Of a DNA stretch of 44,784 nucleotides, positions 39,026-44,784 are shown piece after piece. Location: the NCBI GenBank assembly GCA_049323615.1, contig JBMOPD010000056.1, positions 1-44,784 of the forward strand. Direction: 5' to 3'. The notes under the pieces were generated by a model that saw nothing but the letters and a program-made list of their open reading frames with translations, was not told the DNA's origin and did not search any database. A program made the position numbers and the translations under genes. The stretch is from JBMOPD01 sp049323615. GTDB taxonomy: Bacteria; Bacillota; Desulfotomaculia; Desulfotomaculales; Desulfocucumaceae. The first letter of the stretch is position 1, and each line of letters starts with the position of its first letter.

Positions 39026-40276
39026 TCATTCCCTCCTGGTAATTTCCGCCCCCAGGCCCCGCAGCTTTTCGGCGAAATTCTCGTAACCCCGGTCAATGTG
39101 GTAGATGTCGCCCACCTCGGTCACCCCCCCGGCCGCCAGCCCGGCCAGCACCAGGGCGGCCCCCGCCCTCAGGTCGGTGGCCTTAACCTTTGCCCCGGAC
39201 AGCCTTTCCGTCCCCTGGACAATAACAGTCCTGCCCGACACTTTGATGCGGGCGCCCATTCTTTTGAGCTCGTTTACATGCATGAACCGGTTTTCAAAAA
39301 CTGTCTCGGTTATGATACTGGTCCCCCCGGCCAGGGTCATCATGGCCATGAACTGGGGCTGCATGTCGGTGGGAAAACCGGGGTAGGGCATGGTTTTTAT
39401 ATCCGCCGGCCTGATTGCCCCGCCGCCGGTAACCCGCACACGGCCCTCCCCTTCCTCGACCCGGATGCCGGCCTCGTGGAGTTTTGCCAGCACCGGGTTG
39501 ACGTGGTCAATGATCACGTTATCCACCACCACGCTTCCCCCGGCCATGGCTGCAGCCACCATAAAGGTCCCGGCCTCAATCCTGTCCGGGATGACACTGT
39601 AAGAACAGCCGTAGAGCTCATCCACTCCCTCAACCCGGATCACCTTGGTGCCGGCCCCCTTGATCCTCGCCCCCATGGCGTTCAGGAAGTTGGCCAGGTC
39701 CACCACCTCGGGCTCTTCGGCGGCGTTTTCTATTACCGAGGCGCCTTTGGCCAGGGAAGCGGCCATGATCAAATTTTCCGTGGCGCCGACACTGGGATAA
39801 TCAAGATAAATCCTTGATCCCGCCAGCCTTTCGGCCCTGGCGTCTATGAAGCCCCGGCCCTGTGTGATGTCGGCTCCCAGCAGGCAAAAACCCTTCAGAT
39901 GCAGGTCTATGGGCCTTAAGCCTATGGCGCAGCCTCCCGGGGTGGAAATGCGGGCGTGCCCGGTCCTGGCCAGAAGTGGGCCCATGACCAGGAAGGAGGC
40001 CCTCATCTTCCTTACAAATTCATAGGGGGCCTCATTGCTTTCCACCCCGGGAACCCATATTTTCAGCCCGCCGTTCACTTTCTCCACTTTTGCGCCCAGA
40101 GATTCAATCACCGCACATATTGTCCGCACGTCCGCCAGGTCGGGTACCTCTTCCAGCCGGCAGGGTGTTTTTGCCAAAAGGGAAGCGGTTATTATCGGCA
40201 GTACCGCATTTTTGGCGGGGCTTATCTTGACAGTTCCGGACAGCTCTTTTTTTCCTCTGATTATGTAGCTGCTCAC
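39026..40276 (-). CDS. murA: UDP-N-acetylglucosamine 1-carboxyvinyltransferase
   Basis: A 416-aa enolpyruvyl transferase that adds PEP to UDP-GlcNAc, the first committed step of peptidoglycan synthesis. The flexible-loop cysteine is in STPGGCAIGLRP near residue 117 of this start, which predicts fosfomycin sensitivity. SPAKNAVLPIITASLL near 18 and PGFPTDMQPQFMAMM near 300 are typical. I chose GTG 40276 because the longer frame begins inside the atpC terminator and because 416 residues match the family; the ribosome binding site (AAAGGGAA) is rather distant. The gene follows atpC, as in relatives. Confidence 0.93.
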   Translation of the reverse strand: MSSYIIRGKKELSGTVKISPAKNAVLPIITASLLAKTPCRLEEVPDLADVRTICAVIESLGAKVEKVNGGLKIWVPGVESNEAPYEFVRKMRASFLVMGPLLARTGHARISTPGGCAIGLRPIDLHLKGFCLLGADITQGRGFIDARAERLAGSRIYLDYPSVGATENLIMAASLAKGASVIENAAEEPEVVDLANFLNAMGARIKGAGTKVIRVEGVDELYGCSYSVIPDRIEAGTFMVAAAMAGGSVVVDNVIIDHVNPVLAKLHEAGIRVEEGEGRVRVTGGGAIRPADIKTMPYPGFPTDMQPQFMAMMTLAGGTSIITETVFENRFMHVNELKRMGARIKVSGRTVIVQGTERLSGAKVKATDLRAGAALVLAGLAAGGVTEVGDIYHIDRGYENFAEKLRGLGAEITRRE

Positions 40277-40426
40277 CGCTTTAAAGATTCCCTTTCCACA
40301 ACGATTGGCGCCGGCTCCCACACCGTTTTTTTTGCAATAGCCAACAGCTTGCAGCTGATCGCTATTACAAAGCTTTCCCATATAAACTAATTGGCATACA
40401 ATTAAGCTGTAAGCTAAATCCACATA

Positions 40427-40455
40427 CAAAAACCGGGACCTGTTTGATCCCGGTT
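40427..40455 (-). terminator. terminator of the ATP synthase operon
   Basis: AACCGGGA and TCCCGGTT form an 8-base stem, and on the minus strand T5 follows. It lies about 30 bases past the atpC stop and separates atpC from murA. Confidence 0.85.
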
Positions 40456-40485
40456 TCTTTGATCACAAATATATTTGACTTTTTG

Positions 40486-40887
40486 CTACTGCAGGGCCTT
40501 CAGCCTGTTCAGGGCGCGCTGCAGGGCCAGTTCGGCCCTTTTCACGTCCAGGTCGGCCGCCTTTTCGGAGAGGCGCCTTTCGGCCCGCTCCCTGGCGGCT
40601 TCCGCCCTGTCCCTGTCTATCTCGTCTTCGCGCTCGGCGGTATCGGCCAGGATGGTCACCCTGTTGCCGCGCACCTCCACGAAGCCGCCGCTGACCGCCA
40701 CCTTGAACTGTTTACCCTCCTGGTGGACTCTGACCAGGCCGATCTTGAGGCCGCTCATCAGGGGGGCGTGGTTGGGCAGGAAGCCCAGCTCCCCGAGCTC
40801 TCCGGGCACCACCACGAAGTTGACGTCCCCGGTGAACACCTTTTTTTCGGGAGTGACGATATCCAGGCGCTGTGTGCTTTCCGCCAT
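40486..40887 (-). CDS. atpC: F1-ATPase epsilon subunit
   Basis: A 133-aa subunit of the central stalk. An N-terminal beta-sandwich (LDIVTPEKKVFTGDVNFVVVPGELGELGFLPNHAPLMSGL) is followed by a C-terminal helical hairpin rich in Arg/Glu/Ala (residues about 88-133) that can inhibit ATP hydrolysis. It begins three bases after the atpD stop and is the last gene of the operon. Confidence 0.95.
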   Translation of the reverse strand: MAESTQRLDIVTPEKKVFTGDVNFVVVPGELGELGFLPNHAPLMSGLKIGLVRVHQEGKQFKVAVSGGFVEVRGNRVTILADTAEREDEIDRDRAEAARERAERRLSEKAADLDVKRAELALQRALNRLKALQ

Positions 40888-40890
40888 GAC

Positions 40891-42294
40891 TTACACACTT
40901 CCCTCTAACATCCGTTTTCCTTTCTCCACCGCTTCCTCGATGCCGCCCACCATGTGGAAGGCTCCTTCGGGAAGCTCGTCGTGCTTGCCGTCCAGGATTT
41001 CCTGGAATCCCCGGATGGTTTCCTTCAGGGGTACGTATTTTCCGGGCTGGCCGGTGAAGGTTTCGGCCACGTTGAAGGGCTGGGACAGGAAGCGCTGCAG
41101 TTTCCTGGCCCGGGCCACCACCAGCTTGTCTTCGTCGGAGAGTTCCTCCATGCCGAGGATGGCGATGATGTCCTGCAGTTCCTTGTAGCGCTGCAGCACC
41201 TTCTGCACGCCCCGGGCCACAGAGTAGTGCTCCTGGCCCACCACGTTGGGGTCAAGGATCCGGGAGGTGGAGTCCAGGGGGTCCACCGCCGGGTAGATGC
41301 CCAGCTCGGAAATGGCCCGGGACAGCACCACCGTGGCGTCCAGGTGGGCGAAGGTGGTGGCCGGAGCCGGGTCGGTCAGGTCGTCGGCGGGCACGTACAC
41401 GGCCTGCACCGATGTGACCGAACCCTTGGTGGTGGAGGTGATCCGCTCCTGCATCTGGCCCATCTCGGTGGCCAGGGTGGGCTGGTAACCCACGGCGCTG
41501 GGCATCCGGCCCAGCAGCGCCGACACCTCGGAACCGGCCTGGGAGAAACGGAAGATGTTGTCGATGAAGAGCAGCGTGTCGGCGCCCAGCTCGTCCCTGA
41601 AGAACTCGGCCATGCACAGGCCGGTCAGGGCGACCCGCAGGCGGGCTCCCGGGGGTTCGTTCATCTGCCCGAAGACCATGGTGGTCTTGTCCAGAACACC
41701 GGCCTCGGACATTTCACGGTACAGGTCGTTGCCCTCCCGGGTGCGCTCGCCCACACCGGCGAAGACCGAGATGCCGCCGTGCTGCTTGGCGATGTTGTTG
41801 ATCAGCTCCATGACTATAACGGTCTTGCCCACGCCGGCGCCGCCGAACATGCCGATTTTTCCTCCCTTGAGGAAGGGCACCAGCAGGTCGATAACCTTGA
41901 TGCCGGTTTCCAGCTGCTCCGCCCTGGTGGACTGTTCCACCAGCGGGGGGGCGGGACGGTGAATGGGATAGTAGTAATCGCTCTTGATCTCTCCTAGGCC
42001 GTCAATGGGCTCGCCCAGCACGTCCACCAGGCGTCCCAGGACGGATTTGCCCACCGGCACGGTGATCGGCTTGCCGGTGTCGGTAACCTCCATGCCCCGC
42101 ACCAGACCGTCGGTGGAGGTCATGGCCACGGCGCGCACGCAGTTGTTGCCGAGGTGCTGGGCCACTTCCATGGTGATGATGTCGTTTTCGCCCCTGGCCA
42201 CCTTCAGCGCGTTATATATTTCAGGCACCTGGCCGGGGGGGAAGCGAACGTCCACCACCACGCCGATGACCTGAACAATATGACCAACGCTCAT
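40891..42294 (-). CDS. atpD: F1-ATPase beta subunit
   Basis: A 467-aa catalytic subunit. The Walker A motif GGAGVGKT is near residues 150-157, the catalytic Glu lies in GVGERTREGNDLY near 182, Walker B in DTLLFIDNIFRFSQAGSEVSALL near 242, and ALLGRMPSAVGYQPTLA near 263. It makes or splits ATP in the rotary enzyme at the membrane. The gene order alpha, gamma, beta, epsilon is the standard bacterial one. Confidence 0.97.
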   Translation of the reverse strand: MSVGHIVQVIGVVVDVRFPPGQVPEIYNALKVARGENDIITMEVAQHLGNNCVRAVAMTSTDGLVRGMEVTDTGKPITVPVGKSVLGRLVDVLGEPIDGLGEIKSDYYYPIHRPAPPLVEQSTRAEQLETGIKVIDLLVPFLKGGKIGMFGGAGVGKTVIVMELINNIAKQHGGISVFAGVGERTREGNDLYREMSEAGVLDKTTMVFGQMNEPPGARLRVALTGLCMAEFFRDELGADTLLFIDNIFRFSQAGSEVSALLGRMPSAVGYQPTLATEMGQMQERITSTTKGSVTSVQAVYVPADDLTDPAPATTFAHLDATVVLSRAISELGIYPAVDPLDSTSRILDPNVVGQEHYSVARGVQKVLQRYKELQDIIAILGMEELSDEDKLVVARARKLQRFLSQPFNVAETFTGQPGKYVPLKETIRGFQEILDGKHDELPEGAFHMVGGIEEAVEKGKRMLEGSV

Positions 42295-42325
42295 TAGTTT
42301 GTGCTACCTCCCTTACCTTCAATAC

Positions 42326-43189
42326 TTATTCCAATGCCGCGGCGCCGCCCACGATCTCGGAAATCTCCTTGGTGATGGCGGCCTGGCGGGCCTTGTTCAT
42401 GGACAGCGTAAGCCTGGTGATCATCTCCGAGGCGTTCTTGGTGGCGTTGTCCATGGCCGTCATGCGGGCGCTGTGCTCGCCGGCCTTGGACTCCAGCATG
42501 GACTGGAACACTGTGTTGGTAACGTACTTGGGCAGCAGGGAGGCCAGGACCTCCTCGGGCGAGGGCTCGAAGATGTAGTCCACCTTTCCGGCCCCGGCCT
42601 TTTCCCCTTCCTCGCTCTTGGGGGGCTCGGCGGGAAGCAGCTTGACTGTCACCGGACGCTGCACCAGCACGTTTACAAACTCGCTGTACACGATATACAC
42701 GGCGTCAAATTCGCCGGCCGAGTACTTGTCGATGATGAACCGGGCTATCTCCCTGGCCTGGGCGGCGTTTACGTTTTCCCCGAGGCCGACGTACTGCTGG
42801 ATGATGTTGTACCCACGCTTTCGGAAGAAGTCCCGGCCCTTGCGGCCCACGCAGATGAGTCCGGCATCGGGAGTGTTGCGGATTTCCGCGGCCGCCCGGC
42901 GGATGACGTTGGCGTTAAAGCCCCCGCAAAGCCCCCGGTCGGCGGTGACTACCACGTAGACCACCTTTTTGGGCTCCCGCACCTCCAGCAGCGGGTGCCT
43001 GACACCGGTGGTCACCGGGGCCACCCGGCCCAGCACACCGATCAGCCTTTTGGCGTAAGGCCTGGCCGCGGTGACATTTTCCTGTGCCCGGCGCATCTTG
43101 GCGGCGGACACCGCCTTCATGGCCTTGGTTATCTGCTGGGTGCTCTTGATACTCTTAATGCGCCTCCGCAAATCACGTAAGCTTGGCAT
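42326..43189 (-). CDS. atpG: F1-ATPase gamma subunit
   Basis: A 287-aa rotor-shaft subunit. The N-terminal helix (LRRRIKSIKSTQQITKAMKAVSAAKMRRAQ) and the C-terminal helix (MTAMDNATKNASEMITRLTL) form the coiled coil. VVTADRGLCGGFNANVIR near 75 is the family signature. It couples c-ring rotation to catalysis. It lies between atpA (42 bases) and atpD (31 bases). Confidence 0.96.
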   Translation of the reverse strand: MPSLRDLRRRIKSIKSTQQITKAMKAVSAAKMRRAQENVTAARPYAKRLIGVLGRVAPVTTGVRHPLLEVREPKKVVYVVVTADRGLCGGFNANVIRRAAAEIRNTPDAGLICVGRKGRDFFRKRGYNIIQQYVGLGENVNAAQAREIARFIIDKYSAGEFDAVYIVYSEFVNVLVQRPVTVKLLPAEPPKSEEGEKAGAGKVDYIFEPSPEEVLASLLPKYVTNTVFQSMLESKAGEHSARMTAMDNATKNASEMITRLTLSMNKARQAAITKEISEIVGGAAALE

Positions 43190-43231
43190 CTATTTTCTCA
43201 CCACCTTGCCGTTAACTGATAACGGGCAGGA

Positions 43232-44758
43232 TTACTTCGTAAATATGGCCTTGAATTCCTTGATGGCGGCCTGCAGCTTTTCTTCGGTGTCCTTTTCCAG
43301 CAGGCCGGTTTCGGCGATGGCCTTGCCCACCTCGGGCCGGTTGGCCTTCATGTACTTGAGGAACCCGGCCTCGAAGAGCAGCACCTGTTCCACCGGCAGG
43401 TCGTCCAGGAAGCCGCGCACCGCGGTGTAAAGGGACATGACCTGGTCCTCTACGGCCATGGGCACATACTGGTTCTGCTTGAGCAGCTCCATCATGCGCT
43501 GGCCCCGGGTCAGCCTGGCCTGGGTGGCCTTGTCCAGGTCGGACCCGAACTGGGCGAAGGCGGCCAGCTCACGGTACTGGGCCAGGTCAAGGCGCAGGCT
43601 GCCGGCCACCGCCCGCATGGCCCTGATCTGGGCCGCGCCGCCCACCCGGGACACCGACAGGCCCACGTTCACGGCGGGGCGCTGCCCGGCGTAAAACAGG
43701 TCGGGCTCCAGGTAAATCTGGCCGTCGGTGATGGAAATCACGTTGGTGGGAATGTAGGCCGACACGTCGCCGGCCTGGGTCTCGATGACCGGCAGGGCGG
43801 TCATGGAGCCGGCACCCTCTTCGTCGGAGAGCTTGCAGGCGCGCTCCAGCAGCCGGGAGTGCAGGTTGAAAACGTCGCCGGGATAGGCCTCGCGTCCGGG
43901 AGGCCGGCGGAGCAGCAGGGAGAGCTCGCGGTAGGCGGCGGCCTGCTTGGACAGGTCGTCGTAAACAATCAGCACGTGCTTGCCCTGGTGCATGAACTCC
44001 TCGCCCATGGCGGCCCCGGCGAAGGGGGCGATGAACAGGAGCGGAGCCGGGTCCGAGGCGGTGGCCGAGACCACGATGGTGTATTCCATGGACCCGGTGT
44101 CAGTCAGCTTCTGCACCACGTTGGCCACGGTGGACTGTTTCTGGCCCACGGCCACGTATATGCAGATGCAGTCTTTCCCTTTCTGGTTGATGATGGCGTC
44201 CACGCCGATGGCGGTTTTACCGGTCTGGCGGTCGCCCAGGATCAGTTCCCGCTGGCCGCGGCCGATGGGAATCATGGAGTCGATGGCCTTGAGGCCGGTC
44301 TGCAGGGGCTGGTGCACCGGCTTGCGCTTCATCACGCCGGGGGCGATGCGCTCCACCGGGCGGAACTTGTCCGTAACGATAGGCCCCTTGCCGTCCAGGG
44401 GGCGGCCCATGGGGTTCACCACCCGGCCCAGCAGGGCGTCGCCCACGGGCACCGATACGATCCGGCCGGTGCGCTTGACGGTGTCGCCTTCCTTGATGTG
44501 GGTGTAGGCGCCCAGCAAAACGCAGCCGATGTTGTCCTCTTCCAGGTTCAGGGCCATGCCCAGGGTGGGTTCCTCGCCGGGCCCGGGGGCCGGGAACTCC
44601 AGCAGTTCCATGGACATGCACTTTTCCAGGCCATATACGCGGGCAATACCGTCACCGACCTGGATAACGGTGCCCACGTCGGCCATTTCTATTTGCGCTT
44701 TATACTTATCAATCTGCTGCCTGATGATGGAGCTGATTTCTTCAGGACGCAAATTCAT
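43232..44758 (-). CDS. atpA: F1-ATPase alpha subunit
   Basis: A 508-aa nucleotide-binding, non-catalytic subunit, complete in the window. The P-loop GDRQTGKT is near residues 169-176, and the family signature PAVNVGLSVSRVGGAAQ is near 366-382. The N-terminal segment EISSIIRQQIDKYKAQIEMADVG binds the peripheral stalk. The ATG at 44758 has GGGGTGA about ten bases upstream. The remaining genes of the operon (atpH, atpF, atpE, atpB) should lie just beyond the right edge. Confidence 0.97.
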   Translation of the reverse strand: MNLRPEEISSIIRQQIDKYKAQIEMADVGTVIQVGDGIARVYGLEKCMSMELLEFPAPGPGEEPTLGMALNLEEDNIGCVLLGAYTHIKEGDTVKRTGRIVSVPVGDALLGRVVNPMGRPLDGKGPIVTDKFRPVERIAPGVMKRKPVHQPLQTGLKAIDSMIPIGRGQRELILGDRQTGKTAIGVDAIINQKGKDCICIYVAVGQKQSTVANVVQKLTDTGSMEYTIVVSATASDPAPLLFIAPFAGAAMGEEFMHQGKHVLIVYDDLSKQAAAYRELSLLLRRPPGREAYPGDVFNLHSRLLERACKLSDEEGAGSMTALPVIETQAGDVSAYIPTNVISITDGQIYLEPDLFYAGQRPAVNVGLSVSRVGGAAQIRAMRAVAGSLRLDLAQYRELAAFAQFGSDLDKATQARLTRGQRMMELLKQNQYVPMAVEDQVMSLYTAVRGFLDDLPVEQVLLFEAGFLKYMKANRPEVGKAIAETGLLEKDTEEKLQAAIKEFKAIFTK

Positions 44759-44784
44759 GCTACTGGTTCACCCCTATCCGTTAA

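Noticed and set aside
40954..41997. Long plus-strand frames opposite atpD, atpG and atpA
   Set aside because: They mirror highly conserved ATP synthase genes and have the His/Gly/Val-rich composition of antisense frames.

Overview
The window looks like chromosome of an anaerobic, spore-forming Firmicute of the Desulfotomaculum/Pelotomaculum (Peptococcaceae) type. The basis is the minus-strand block of F1-ATPase genes, murA, spoIID, spoIIID and an mreB/mbl homologue at the right end, together with Firmicute-style ribosome binding sites, frequent TTG/GTG starts, S-layer-homology (SLH) proteins and copper-amine-oxidase-like surface domains. The genus is an inference, because there is no rRNA here to test it.

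Region 1 (about 1-14.8 kb, minus strand, visibly AT-richer than the right end) is a surface-polysaccharide locus. A tightly overlapping operon carries a complete legionaminic-acid (nonulosonate) pathway: legB, legC, legG, legI, a NeuD-type acetyltransferase, a CBS-nucleotidyltransferase of PtmE type and legF. An N-acetyl-sugar amidotransferase with its own HisF/HisH pair follows, predicting an acetamidino (amidine) sugar. A strong sigma-A promoter lies in front of a winged-helix regulator that heads this operon. Upstream are a FlaA1/WbpM-type 4,6-dehydratase and an O-antigen-ligase-like TPR membrane protein.

Region 2 (about 15-21.3 kb) is an accessory island of toxin-antitoxin-like modules: Phd/VapC, an apparently decayed MntA/HepT pair, HicB/HicA, a DUF6922/AbiEii pair, AbrB/PIN flanked by a 31-bp direct repeat, and DUF4160/DUF2442. 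A SEC-C protein sits among them.

Region 3 (about 21.4-35 kb) encodes envelope proteins: a TolC-like protein behind a palindromic operator candidate, an SLH protein with about eight repeats, a copper-amine-oxidase-like surface protein, an ECF sigma/anti-sigma pair and a large SLH-anchored subtilisin. A four-helix-bundle gene bounded by inverted arrays of a 7-bp repeat (CAGAATC/T) is inserted between sigma and anti-sigma. Seven arrays of this heptad lie between 29.6 and 39.0 kb. A GxxExxY gene in this region is broken by an internal deletion.

Region 4 (about 35-44.8 kb) starts with gene debris (a frameshifted AbrB gene and short ORFs) and continues into the conserved block mbl, spoIIID, spoIID, murA, atpC, atpD, atpG, atpA, transcribed leftwards. 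The remaining ATP synthase genes would lie beyond the right edge.

The strongest candidates for something not well described are the heptad-bounded four-helix-bundle cassette, the 31-bp repeat cassette that supplies the 3' end of a neighbouring gene, and the dedicated regulator of the amidino-nonulosonate operon. Start sites were re-chosen from ribosome binding sites where the longest frame was implausible.
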